A stretch of 64,000 bases of DNA from Magnolia sinica (Eukaryota; Streptophyta; Magnoliopsida; Magnoliales; Magnoliaceae). Location: contig NC_080582.1 in the NCBI RefSeq assembly GCF_029962835.1, positions 18,794,032 to 18,858,031 on the forward strand, written 5' to 3'. The notes beneath the pieces were generated by a model, which ran no database searches, had not been told where the DNA came from, and saw only the letters and a program-made list of their open reading frames with translations. The position numbers and the translations under genes were made by a program. Positions 1-11,159 of this stretch are shown piece by piece (the stretch's first letter is position 1; each line of letters opens with the position of its first letter).

Positions 1-285
1 ACCCATAGAGTAGGTTGTGTCTGTCCATTTTGTCAGAAAATGCACGCTTTCTGCTCAAAAACTAATTTTTAGGAAAAAATTACTATTTTTAGTAATTTCA
101 ATTTTTTTAAATATTTTTAAATTTTTAGAGTTTCAGATTTTCTTCCTATTTAGAATTAATTTGTAATCATGTTATGACACTTCTACAAAAAATTTATTTG
201 GAATTTTTATTTTTAGAAATTAGGTTTTAGAATTAGGATTTTTATTAGAGTAAAAAATTTGCTATTTTTGATAATTACAAATTTT

Positions 286-325
<40 letters not shown>
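286..325. repeat. (TA)n microsatellite
   Basis: A run of about 20 TA units in AT-rich DNA upstream of the TAG gene. It is simple sequence with no coding meaning. Confidence 0.9.
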
Positions 326-327
<2 letters not shown>

Positions 328-363
328 TGGTGTAAATGGGACATACATGGCAAATGATAATAC

Positions 364-548
364 GTGCTCCAACTCAACACGTCCTTCCCTAGGGGCTCTT
401 AAATTTGAATGGTGCAGTCATCCAATGAGATTGATGTTTCGTGGATTCAGAATAGTTATCCCCCGAGGAAGATGGTGCTCCAACTCAACACGTCCTTCCC
501 TAGGGGCTCTTAAATTTGAATGGTGCAGTCATCCAATGAGATTGATGT
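364..548. repeat. Direct duplication upstream of TAG (two ~74-bp copies, 111-bp spacing)
   Basis: The segment at about 364-437 recurs nearly unchanged at about 475-548. Both copies begin GCTCCAACTCAACACG and end at CCAATGAGATTGATGTT. The copies lie 310-490 bp upstream of the TAG start codon, so they fall in or near its promoter. No known element is recognised in the unit. Confidence 0.85.
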
Positions 549-856
549 TGGGCCCATGCGCAATCCATGACACACCTATTCTATCCAACTGTCCAGATTG
601 ATCATAGAAGGACCTACTTGGGCCCCAGATGCCTAATGAGGTAAAAAATATAACTTGTGGGTCAAAGCTCTCGTTTAAGCTATAACTGTCTCTCTCATAG
701 TTTCTCTATCTACCATGAAGTTCACATTCCACCAACCATTATGAGATTTTGATCCTTCAATGATCACCTTCCATTTAAAACCCCACCCAAAACTACAAAC
801 AAACATACACATCCACTCATTTCAAAGTTTCTGAAATTTTTGGTACCCCAAAAACC

Positions 857-1217
857 ATGCCTTCAACCAATGTGAGACGCAATGTCTTAGAGAGAAACAG
901 TAGTCTTAGAGAAAGAGAGAAACCAAACAACCCCATATTATCCAAACACCTCCAAAAGGTCTACCCAATTGCTATTCACAAGTGCAGTTCATCAGCATCA
1001 TTCTCATCCCTATCTCTATCCTTGGATTCCATTAATTCTTCAATCAACGGCTCGATTTGCCTGTGGGACCAGAAGGTTGCGGTTTCTACAAATGGTACTG
1101 CTGGGCCATTTGAGAGAAGGGAGGTTAGTCAGGTCGAAGTTGCTGATGTTGAGAAGGTGAGCTTGGATTCTAGAGACGGGAGCTTAAAGAGGTGCAGTTG
1201 GATTTCTAAGGGTAGTG
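857..1217 (+). CDS. TAG: TAG exon 1
   Basis: Encodes residues 1-120: the Ser-rich N-terminus, then SLKRCSWISKGS. It ends with one base of the next codon, followed by the donor GTAAGA at 1218. The split codon becomes Asp121 with exon 2. Confidence 0.92.
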
Positions 1218-4200
1218 GTAAGATACATTCTCAAATCCTGCTCCTTGTATGTGCTATAAATCAGGTGGGGCCCACAATGTATGTTACATGGCCCGAAGAT
1301 CAGGCCACCAGCCTATCCATTCATTAGGCGGGCCAGTCTCATTTTTTCCAGTACCCGTGTGGTCCACCTGATGGACAGACCATACTGAATTTGGGGCCAT
1401 GAAATGTTCATGGTTATGTACATCGGATGAATGGTCAGGATCTCGCGCAAACACATACCAAATTTGTCACATGTGGGGAGACTGAGAAATGCCATCATAC
1501 TTATGCATTTGTAGATCTTTGATGTTTCCCTCTGCATTTGTAAATCTTTATTGCCCACATGTGACAATGGAATGCACATGTACAAGATCCCAACCTTTCC
1601 AAGGACGGCTCCACCGTGTGTAAACAATCAGATTGTTCGTATGTGTACGAAGAAAATGATGGATCCGAAAAGACTAACGGACCACATTCAAAGTAGACAC
1701 GATGCTCACCGGATCAGTGTACCATCCTGATTTTGGCCCAGGACGTGCACATATTTGTGCCAAGTGTGATGAATGGCTCAGATCTCATCACGTGTGTGCT
1801 CCATCTTTAATTATCTTATAAGTCAATCAAGCTGGGCCAGGCTGGGGCTGAGGAATTTCTAGTCATGGGTTAGGTCTGGTAGTGTCATTTCAGATCGTTG
1901 GTTGGGCTTGATCCTGAATTCTGAGCCATTTAATAAATGGGACTGGGTCTTAGTGACCATGACATGACCCTTCTCCAACCTACAATAAAACAGGCATCTA
2001 GTCCGATAAATGTCCCCACCCCTACCTAATTCTCAACTTATCTTTATGTGGTTTCTCTAAAATTCATTGTAAAACAAGCTTATTTAACACGTGTGGACCC
2101 ATTGGGTTGTACAAATCAGACCTATCCATCTGAATCATCCCACTGTCAAAGTTGGAAGACTCAAATCAAGCTAATCTAACCATCATATAAGCTACCAAAT
2201 GAATTTGGAGGTTTATGAATGGTTGTTCATTGTTTTCTATGGTCTTTGGCCAATTATATTGTGTATATGACTCTAATCTGTATATTACATGAGCCTCACA
2301 TTGATGAGGGGATGCTATACGATTATTAGATGGGCCCTACCATAACTATAAAATTTAAATGATCCACATTCATAGGCTAATTTGATTAACCAATCTTAGG
2401 TATGGACTGATGACACCCTACCCAAGGGTTTGTTAGCTAGCAACTGCTTTTTTTTTTCTTTAAAAAAAAAAAAAAAATAAAATAAAATAAAATAGAAGCC
2501 ATTCTACATTTTAAAGTAACTCTTATTTTTAGAATGACTTCTATTTTATAAGAGAAGCTGCTCTAAAGGTGTATTTGGTAGCAGCTTCTCTCTAAAAATA
2601 GATGTTATTCTCTACTTTAAAGTAGTTTCTATTTTTAGAATGACTTCCATTTTATAAAAGAACCTTCTATTTTGGCAATAGCTTTTCTCTTGAAATAGAA
2701 GCTATTTAAAATAACTTCTATTCTGTGAGAGAAGCTGTGAGAGTAGTCAAACAAACCCTAACACAGGATTGGTTTAGGTGAGACCCATACTCACCCAAGA
2801 TGGTGAGGCTATTACCGTGGGGCTCATCTTGATGTATGTATTTTGTGCCTACAGTCGGTCCATTTTTTTCTTATGATTTTAGGGCATTATCCCAAAAATG
2901 AGGTAGATCTAATTATCAGTGGACCATATCACAGGAAGCATTGGTGATTGACTATTAATGGGCCACAAAAGTTCTGAATCAAGCTGGTATTTGTTTTTTT
3001 TTTTTTTTTTTCTTCATCCAAGCTTATTTAACCTTATCCACAGATTGGATATGGAAATTAAATACTACCAGAAACATTAAGGTACATGGTAGAACATTCA
3101 ATCACCACTGTTTCCAATGTTATGGTCCACTTGATAATTGGATCTGCTTCATTTTTGGGATAATAGATTGAAATAATTTGTAAAAAGGGATGGACAGAGT
3201 TAACACAGAATGCATACATCAAGTTGGGTCCCATGGTAAGGGCCACACCGTTTGGAGTGAGTCCGATATCTCACCTAATCTGCTCCCCCCTAACACATGT
3301 GAGCTGAATAGACAACAATCAATTTAATCAAACAAGAGGACTGCAAGAACTGATGATTTTTCTCACTATTGAGGGAGGCTGCTCCAAATTCACAGCAGAT
3401 GAAATGGCAATATTATGAACCCAGTCTGAAAGGTTGGTCATTTGTCGCGTTATTAGATTAAAGGTTGCAATTAGATCTGATGGTGATCCAAACATACGTT
3501 GGGTGTAGAGACTAAACGATGAAAATGGCAGTCACATCACTTCAATTGATAGTGACAACCGAACACATAATTGCATCTTGCTGCATTTTATTGGCAGATG
3601 ATATTTATCTTCCAACTTGCACAGGTGCCTATGTTGTGCATGCAACCCAAAACATGGGGATTAGGTGTTACCCAGGTAACACCTTAGTGGTTATTACCCT
3701 TACCCAGTGGCCCACCTTCATGATAACTTGTATATTCACGGCATCCATCCATTTTTTCCATCCAATTTTAGGATGTGGTCCCGAAAATTTTGCAGATCCA
3801 AATCTCAGATGGACCACACACCATAGGAACCAGTGTTGATTGAGTGCCTCACCATTAGAAATCCCTAAGAGCCCATGGTAAGAGTATTTACCTGTCATCC
3901 AACCTTTTGATAATGTCAAGAAGATCTGAATGAAGGGAAAATACAAATACCAGCTTGATCCAAAACTTTTGTAGCCCATAAAAGGTTCTTAATTAATGGT
4001 CATTCATCACTGTTTCTAGTGTTATGGTCCATTTGATATTTGGATCATTTTTGGGATTGTGTCCTAAAATGAGATGGAAAAATAAATGGACAGCATGGAT
4101 ACAAAAGAAAAAAAAAAAAAAAAAAAAAAAAACAAGGTAGGCCCCACATGGTTAGGGTAACACCTAGTAAGGTGTTACCTCGATAATAGCTAATCTGCTT

Positions 4201-6850
4201 TCCCATCTAACTTGACTCAAAATAAGTCAACTCAACTCAGCAAGATTTCGAACTTGTCCCCCGAGGCTATTAGGTTCCCACCAAATAAGTTACTTTTTAT
4301 ACTTACAACAGTGAATAGGTAACTTATTTTAGATAAGTTTGATTTATGATTAGTTAGAAGTAACTTTTTTACGTAAAAGTATTCAACCGCTTCGATCAAA
4401 AGTTTTAACTTTTCTACCTTTCATAAGTTGCTAAAGAGAGGCATGGGAAAGACGAAAGAAAGGAGAATCTGTTAAGGAATTTGTTTACCAAACATACTTA
4501 TCTTCTTAATAAGTAAAAAATTAAGGTAAATTACATGTGGCATAAATAACTTATCTTAAGCAACTTGCGATCCAAACAGGCCCTAGGAAACTCAGTTCTC
4601 ACAGTGGCATCGGCTGAGCCTGGCGGATGAGTTGATTCAATGCAACTCATGCTGACTTAGACAGAATGACCCACCCTATCAAGGACCGAACTTCGCTCAT
4701 CTGGTAGACTCTTCCTACCAACAGACCAATATAAAAACCTACAGCTAGTTGTGTTTGAGCATTTCCTAAAAATTTTAATTTATATTTATTAACTACCAAG
4801 TTGAGTTTTCAGGTTTTTAAATTGTACCATTAAGAGCATTGTCATGGCCATAACCTGACTCAAAAATCAGGCCCACCTGTTCTCTTGGTGGACCATGATA
4901 TTTGTGTAAATCTAAACCGTTGGACGACTTTTGGTTGGTGCTAGGACATATTTCCAAGTTGCTAGTTACAAATGAGGTGGAATAGTTTTGAGCGAACCGT
5001 CTATACCAATAACTGGGCAATTGCAATTTAATTCAATTGGACATCCAAACATGGGCTAGATCATATTAAGTAGTCCAAAACCAATAACAAGATCATCCAT
5101 TGATTCATGTTATTTGGCTAGTGATCAAAATCAAAAATCAGATCTAGTTCAAATTAATTAAAAAATATAAAATCAGACGGTTATTTCATCAGTAACATGT
5201 TTTTTTTTTTTTGAAACAAACATGATTTTTCCACATGCATTTCTCACAGATCAGGTCTATGTTCTGTTCCATGATGAGCGGTGGGGCGTCCCTGTTTATG
5301 ATGACAAGTAAGATTTTTAACCAACTTGATTGAGATTTTCTTTCTTTTTTGTAATAAATTTCTTAATTTAGGGCATGTTTGGTTGCAACAAATATCATTA
5401 ATCAGTTTAATTTTGTACAAAATATCATGAAATGTTGTATTTAGTGCAACCAAACACACCCTTAATCCCATGCAAATTTGGGAGCCGATTAGGTGAGACC
5501 AGGCCTCACCCAAGCGTGGGGTTACAGTGGGGCCCACCTTGATATATATATATTATGTATCCACACCGTCCATCCGTTTTTCCAAACCATTTTACGCTAG
5601 CCATGAATGAAGCAGATCCAATTACTAAGTGGACCATAACATAAGAAACAGTGATGATTGACCATTAATGGACCACGAAAGTTTTGGATCAAGCTGATAT
5701 TTATTTTTTCCCTTCATCCCAGCTTATGTGACCTTATCAATATATTGGATGGTAAATAAAAACCATACGGGCCCTGAGAAAGTTTTAATGGTAGGAAGGT
5801 CAATCACCATTATTTCTTATGGTACGGTCCACCTGATAATTGAATCTGCTTCATTTTTTGGGCAATGCTCTAAAATGATCTAGAAAAACGTATGGACGGA
5901 GTGGATACATAATACATACATCAAGGTTGGCCCCACGGTAACACCACGGTAAGGGCCGCACCTTCTTGGGTGAGTCCGGAGTCTCACCAAATCCGCTCTT
6001 TGCAAATTTATAGGAACTTATGTCCCGTGTTTGGGACATGAGCACTTAATCAGGAGGCCTACTATATAGACGGCCTGGCCCAAAAATCAGATCCGTCGAC
6101 TTATCTGACATAGTACAAAAAGGGTGGATGGACAGCTTAATTAACAGTCCATATTCGATGTACATTTATGAGCTGCCCAATTCATCAAAATGGCTACGAC
6201 CACCTGATGCAACGGCTCAGATGTTCCACACACGTGCCATGTGCACAGATCTGTGTCCAAATCTTATATTATTTGAGGAATATTATGTCATTTTTGTGAG
6301 CTGTGATTATGAACAGTGAGTTGTTCGAGCTTCTTGCATTGTCCGGTATGTTGATGGATTACAATTGGACAGAAATTCTCAGCCGAAGGGAGTTATATAG
6401 GTGATTTTTCCCCATTATTCAACAACTAAATAAATATTTATGGTGCGTTTGGGCGTACTCCATATTGCAAACTGCTCCTAGAAATTGAAAGTATCAATGT
6501 TTGGAAGAAATATGGAAACCACTTGCGATTATTGGTACACCCAAACATAGGGGTGGAAATTTTCTAATTTACTGCAATTTTAATTTATTTTCTCTTAAAT
6601 GAGATTAGTATTGTGATTATTAGAGTTGTACACAAGTTGAACCTATTCGAGCTTGGCCCAGCTCGGCTCAACTCGGCCAGGAAGCTACCATGTTTCGAAT
6701 TCAGCTCAGTTCAGTCCTTGTGCTTGATTTAGCAGATCGGTTTAGCTTGTATATTAGCTTGGGGGCAAGTTCAAGCCGAGCTTGAGCTTGATCTTTCGAG
6801 GCAAGTTCGAGTTCAAGCCTACGAGTTAAGTTTGAGTTTAAGTTTTAAAG

Positions 6851-6912
<62 letters not shown>

Positions 6913-9900
6913 CCGATCTGAGTCAAATCGATTCCAACCAAGTCAAGTTCCGAGCCGATTCGAGCCGATTTAGGTCTAGCTCAGACTCAGCTTGAAATCT
7001 TTTGGAGCTCGAACCCAGTTTCGAGCGAGTTGAGACGAGTGAGTTAAGGGAGTTAACTCTTATATATAATCAGCACCAGTTTAGTTGCATGGACGCTTTG
7101 AAGTGAACTTGTAATCTGCCACTTGGACATGGGTTTGGGTCATCCGAACCATTTAAGTGGTGGAGCCCACATTTAATCTGTGGTGGGAAAAATATAGACC
7201 ATTGAAAATGACCTCAGCAATTCAATTTTTAGACTACTAAAATTTAGAGAATGGTCAAGGCATTGTTTGGTAATATCAGAATTTTTTGAGATTTTCGTAG
7301 TAAAAATCCTTCGGAGAAAAGAGGACCATCCATGGCCTATCCAAGGTGGCTATCTTTTGAAGTGTGTTTTTTACACCGATCAATCGATGTGGCCCACCTG
7401 CCGGATGCTACCCGCCCTTTTCTCTTTATAAAATTTTTATAAATTTTTGTTTGTTTGATATATAGAGAGGCTTTTGCAAGATTCGACGTTGATGTTGTTG
7501 CTAAGATGGGGGAGAAAGAGATTATTGAGATCAGCTCCAACAAGAAGCTCATGTTAGCAGAGAGCAGGGTGAGGTGCATTGTAGACAATGCCAGATGCAT
7601 ACTAAAGGTAAGCTTGATGAGTATTGCACCTTATATTTAATGGTACGTAGATTATGCTATCATCGTCCTTGTGGGCCATTGTAATTAACAAAGCCTAATG
7701 CCCTTTGGATCTCATCTAACATGATAATATAGGAATGATCCAATGGTTAGATTATAACATAAAAACTCTTGTCAGCTCTAGTTGCCTATCAGTGCAAAGT
7801 ACATTAATCCAACGGTTAATTTGTGGGCTATGATTCATCCCATAGGTGGTCCATTGAATTGGACTATTTGGATTGATGGGCCTGTGGGCTGATTAGGACT
7901 GTAAGGTTCATGATCATGATCACACCTCTTCGTTTACAAAAAACATTAGAGCCTGTTTGGATTTACTGAAATGTAGATTTTGGAAGTTTATAGGGAAATA
8001 ATATTTCCATTGTTTGTTTTGCAATTTTTTCTTTAAAAATGCCGTTTTCATTTTCCTTTCATTTCTTGAAAAATGCCCCTCTTTAATTTCCTTACCCATA
8101 CTTTAGAAACGTGACTTTGAAAAAATTGAAGACAAGAAGTAAATAACTGTATTTATAAAACCCCGGACGGGGTAGTCACATGTTTCATTGCCCATCTTCT
8201 AAATACCTGTGTGTGCAGTTGTCTATCTTCAATATTGACACAAGTATCATTTTATGGCTTTTCAAAATTCTACTAAGAATAGAAATCCACACACACACAC
8301 ACACACACACACACACCATTTGACTTAAATGTTATTTATCTTCATTTACTCCCAATTCTTCTCATTTACCATCATTACCCCCATCCAAATTGCTCCTTAG
8401 TTTCTTAAATAAAAAAGAATCTAAGTACATCCTATTTATGCTTAGACCATAATCCATCCTGGCAAGGCTCCGTGAGGTCCACCATGAAGTATACACTTTA
8501 TCCATGCCATTCATCCATTTTTCCATATCATTTTAAGATATGAACCAAAAAATAAGGCACCTCCAAGGCTCAAGTGGACTACACGGTAGGGATTGAGTGC
8601 CCACCATTAAAAACTTCTTGGGGGCCACAACCGTTTTGGATTAAGCTGATATTTTCATTTTACCTTCATTCTATAGGACCTTATGAACAGTTGGATGCAA
8701 ATAAACATCACAGTGGCCCCTAGAAAGGTCTCAATGGTGGGTTGCATTATCACAACTCCTTCCTACGGCTTGCTCCACTTGAGATTTGGCATTGCCTTAT
8801 TTTTTGGGATCATGCCCTAAAATAATATGAAAAATGGATGGTCGGCATGGATACAACCCACACATCACAGTGACCCCACATAGCCCCTGCCTGCACGGAT
8901 TATTGTCCAAACAGGGGCAGGACGCAATCCACTTTCTACAAAAATGGGACCATGATTCGGTTATTTAAAGTGTTGATACAATAATTCTTACCATGGAACC
9001 ACCATGTTGTTTTAATAACATCCCATCCATCCATCATATGTGCCACCTCCTATTCTCCTACGTTTCCAAAACTCAGGTGGCCCACATCAGGTAGAATCAT
9101 GCCTAAAAACTTTAAAATCACATGCTGTGGCCCACCTGAGATTTGGGATAGGCCTCAAATACAATATGGAAGGTTTTTAATGATGGATGTCCCCGTTCCA
9201 AATATTCCCCGTGGTGTGGCCCACCTGCATTTTTGGACTGTCCTGCGCTTTAGGCAAGGAGAAAAGGAGGCGCAAATGAGAGATGGGTTGGATGTCATTA
9301 AAGTCCATTTGTAAATAAAGTTTGAGGTAGAAACGTTTTATAGCAGATTCTGACTTTGGGCAAAGCAAGGACCTATTAGCTCGGCCCATGGACTAGTGCT
9401 GGGCTCATGTTCTTTTAGCGCGAGCCAGCCTGGCCCAGCCCAAACCAACCCAACTTCATATGTTCTTTATAGGGCTGAAAGTCGGGTGGGTTGGGTCAGG
9501 TTGGTGCTCAGCCCTAGCCCAATCCAAGGTTCCCATGCCTCAACCCAACCCAACCCAACATCAGTTGGGAATTCTCAACCCAAGCAGGCTTGGCCAGGTT
9601 AGTCGGGTTGCTAAGGTGGATACATGCTAATATTTTCGTTATTACATTGGTCTATTATATTTTCAATATATGACTTAGTTTTTGTGACTATGATTTTATT
9701 GATTATATATATAATTATTTATAGTAAAGAACTTCATTTTTCTTAAACAAATAAGCTAAAATATAGGACAACTACTGCTTTAAAAGTCGTGTTGTGTAAC
9801 ATGCAATCTATTTGGGAGAGAGAAATCCGACATATCTCATTAGCTTTGAGTCATCGGAAATGACATTGACCAATGAAACCCGACAACAAGGAAATTTCTT

Positions 9901-10818
9901 GTGCCTTCAACACAGATGATCCACACTCAATTATAATTTATAACTTATATATCAATCGGGTTCGGGTTGGGTCAAGCAACTTGAGACCTCAACCCGAGCC
10001 CAATCCAAACCCAACCAAAGTTTTATCGGATTGGTGTTTGTACAGCCCAAGCCCAATACTGAACCCGATACATCCTGCCCAAGCCCAACCCAATGTTGGG
10101 TCAATCACAGGTCAGTTGGGTTGAACCCACCCGACTTTCAGCCCTAGTTCGTTCTGATCCTTGATTAGGCAGCACATGCATTTTGAATGTAGATGGTTGA
10201 TTTGTTTCTTCTAAGTCTCTATTTATTTCTACATGTGTGATGCATGAATGGATAAATTAAGAACATTCAAGTGAAAGATAGGGATTTTATGAACTTTCGG
10301 CTAATGCTAAGGCCGGGTTCGTTCGGTCGTGGCCAACCAAATTTTCCAAGCTCAGGCTTCGACAGAGCTTGGCCATTGAACCTTAAGTGCCGGGTTGATC
10401 CGGACCCGGCCGAACCCGGCCCATCGCCACCCCCAATAATACAGTAGTGGTATACTTACACCCTCATGACATTGTACACATAACAAAGTTGGTAGTATTA
10501 ACAGAAACATTCCTAATTTCATTTGGATGGAAAATGCAGATTGTGAAGGAATTCGGATCTTTCAGTAGCTATCTATGGGCCTATGTGAATTACAAACCCA
10601 TGATCAACAGATACAGGTACCCCAGAAATGTTCCTTTGAGGAGCCCAAAATCAGAGGCTATAAGCAAGGATCTACTCAGGAGAGGGTTCAGATTCGTGGG
10701 CCCCGTCATCATTTATTCATTCATGCAGGCTGCAGGGATGACCGTTGATCACCTTGTCCACTGCTTTAGGTTCAATGAATGTGTGGCCCTTGCTGAGAGA
10801 TCATGGGAACAGTGTTAA
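857..10818 (+). CDS. TAG: DNA-3-methyladenine glycosylase I, TAG family (five exons, 307 aa)
   Basis: This nuclear base-excision-repair enzyme removes 3-methyladenine and related alkylated bases, leaving an abasic site. The model is seen directly: exons 857-1217, 5250-5307, 6317-6400, 7466-7607 and 10540-10818 (361, 58, 84, 142 and 279 nt; 924 nt in all), every intron GT-AG, and frame kept throughout. Residues 1-110 are a Ser-rich, poorly conserved N-terminus, as is usual in plant members. The catalytic domain begins at KRCSW. The zinc ligands of bacterial Tag are present as Cys113, His128, His286 and Cys290. Trp157 matches the base-stacking Trp of E. coli Tag. The position of its base-contacting Glu38 is Ser149; from memory LxLSG is normal in plants, so this is a family difference and not damage. 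RGFRFVGP and YSFMQAAG are typical core motifs. The start is the first ATG of the open frame. Introns 1 and 4 (4.0 and 2.9 kb) are long and full of transposon relics. No substrate data can be read from sequence. Confidence 0.93.
2440..2762. mobile_element. MITE-like repeat in TAG intron 1
   Basis: The end reads ...GTCAAACAAACCCTA, whose reverse complement is the common MITE terminus TAGGGTTTGTTTG. The inside has repeated blocks of TTTTTAGAATGACTT and AGAAGC at about 2498-2567 and 2607-2670. It looks like a non-autonomous DNA element with an internal duplication. The left boundary is uncertain. Confidence 0.55.
2776..3290. mobile_element. Foldback element, GTGGGGCCCACC family (TAG intron 1)
   Basis: The left arm (GGGGCTCATCTTGATGTATG, then GTCGGTCCATTT, then CCCAAAAATGAGG) reappears as its reverse complement on the right (CATTTTTGGGATAATAG, GGGATGGACAGAG, GCATACATCAAGTTGGGTCC). 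The outermost parts also pair (TTAGGTGAGAC against ATCTCACCTAATC). No open frame. The centre has a T-tract near 2995-3011. Confidence 0.8.
3655..4195. mobile_element. Foldback element, GTGGGGCCCACC family (TAG intron 1, second copy)
   Basis: Opens GATTAGGTGTTACCCAGG and closes with CACCTAGTAAGGTGTTACC. The arms carry the family words CATCCATCCATTTTTTCC on the left and GGCCCCACATGG on the right. The outer terminus resembles the copy at 44735, not its neighbour at 2776. A long A-run sits near 4107-4132. Confidence 0.75.
4270..4585. mobile_element. MITE-like element (TAG intron 1)
   Basis: Ends GATCCAAACAGGCCCTA; the reverse complement TAGGGCCTGTTTGGATC is a standard plant MITE end. AAGTTACT and AACTTATC words recur in inverted form inside. 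The left end is not sharply defined and no target duplication was confirmed. Confidence 0.5.
5250..5307 (+). CDS. TAG: TAG exon 2 (58-nt small exon)
   Basis: Encodes QVYVLFHDERWGVPVYDD, the counterpart of the YHDxEWGVP motif of bacterial Tag, with zinc ligand His128. The acceptor TTCTCACAG precedes it and the donor GTAAGA follows it. It is too short to stand out as an open frame and was found from the conserved motif. Confidence 0.93.
5482..6003. mobile_element. Foldback element, GTGGGGCCCACC family (TAG intron 2)
   Basis: Starts GAGCCGATTAGGTGAGACC, then GTGGGGCCCACCTTGATATA; ends in the reverse complements of these (TCAAGGTTGGCCCCACGG, GTCTCACCAAATCCGCTC). The arms fold over about 240 bp each. 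It takes up about half of intron 2. Confidence 0.82.
6317..6400 (+). CDS. TAG: TAG exon 3 (84-nt small exon)
   Basis: Encodes ELFELLALSGMLMDYNWTEI and continues to LSRRELY, the helix pair carrying the conserved Trp157. The acceptor is AACAG at 6312-6316 and the donor is GTGATT at 6401. The codons split at both ends (Asn140, Arg168) are completed by the neighbouring exons. Confidence 0.92.
6620..7045. mobile_element. hAT-like MITE with a (TA)n core (TAG intron 3)
   Basis: Begins TTAGAGTTGTACACAAGTTG and is filled with degenerate AGCTCGGCTC and TCGAGCC words, like the clean element at 46382. A run of about 27 TA units (6856-6909) splits it. The right terminus is not intact, so no target duplication can be shown. 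Confidence 0.55.
7466..7607 (+). CDS. TAG: TAG exon 4
   Basis: Encodes EAFARFDVDVVAKMGEKEII and on to NARCILK. A T-rich tract and TATAG precede it, and the donor GTAAGC follows directly after Lys215. The exon closes in phase 0. Confidence 0.92.
8288..8317. repeat. (CA)n microsatellite
   Basis: About 15 CA units inside TAG intron 4. Confidence 0.85.
8455..8910. mobile_element. Foldback element, GTGGGGCCCACC family (TAG intron 4)
   Basis: Family words appear in order on the left (GAGGTCCACCATGAAGTATA, CATTCATCCATTTTTCC) and inverted on the right (GAAAAATGGATGGTCGGCAT, CACATCACAGTGACCCCAC). The arms are more decayed than in the copy at 5482. Confidence 0.72.
9060..9240. repeat. Second short palindromic repeat family (GGTGGCCCAC...AATCATGCCTAAAA)
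   Basis: CTCAGGTGGCCCACATCAGG is followed by AATCATGCCTAAAAACTTT and then the inverse TGTGGCCCACCTGAG. Pieces of the same unit occur near 12850, 18147, 18603 and 32525. It is distinct from the long foldback family. No ends or target duplications were resolved. Confidence 0.5.
9470..10146. mobile_element. hAT-like MITE (TAG intron 4)
   Basis: The left end TAGGGCTGAAAGTCGGGTGG is matched exactly, in inverse, at the right end (CCACCCGACTTTCAGCCCTA). The flanks are GTTCTTTA and GTTCGTTC, a decayed 8-bp duplication (6 of 8). Terminus type and duplication size fit the hAT superfamily. The inside is low-complexity GGGTTGGGC-type sequence with no transposase. Confidence 0.78.
10540..10818 (+). CDS. 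TAG: TAG exon 5 (last coding exon)
   Basis: Acceptor AAATGCAG; encodes IVKEFGSFSS through DHLVHCFRFNEC to a TAA stop. It holds zinc ligands His286 and Cys290, the same spacing as His175 and Cys179 in E. coli Tag, and the C-terminal part of the glycosylase fold. Confidence 0.93.
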   Translation: MVKEFGSFSSYLWAYVNYKPMINRYRYPRNVPLRSPKSEAISKDLLRRGFRFVGPVIIYSFMQAAGMTVDHLVHCFRFNECVALAERSWEQC

Positions 10819-11159
10819 CTAATATATCAGCTTTCAAAGAGCAGTTATAGGATCTTGCTGTATTAGTATTTAATGGGGCTTTTGTAGAAGTGGGGCCCAT
10901 GGTTTGGTGATCCAGATAGGTGTGTGATGGCCCATATAATCTCTCACATTGGAAGATCCTAACCCTTCATTGGGTGACCCTGCCATCGTATACTTCCAGA
11001 AGATTTTAAATTTTTATTGAGTTTGGAAATAGGTTTTTGTGATTTCTTTGGTAGAGATTGTATTTTAAGGTGTTTTCTCGTAACAGGTCTTTGTGACTTA
11101 ATGGTTGAAATTATTTTTTTTTAGTGCGTTTGGATAATTAATATGAAAATTGCAATTTA

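Noticed and set aside
10310-10440. Third hAT-like MITE in TAG intron 4 (CGGCCGAACCCGGCCC)
   Set aside because: Only one terminus is visible, so borders cannot be supported.
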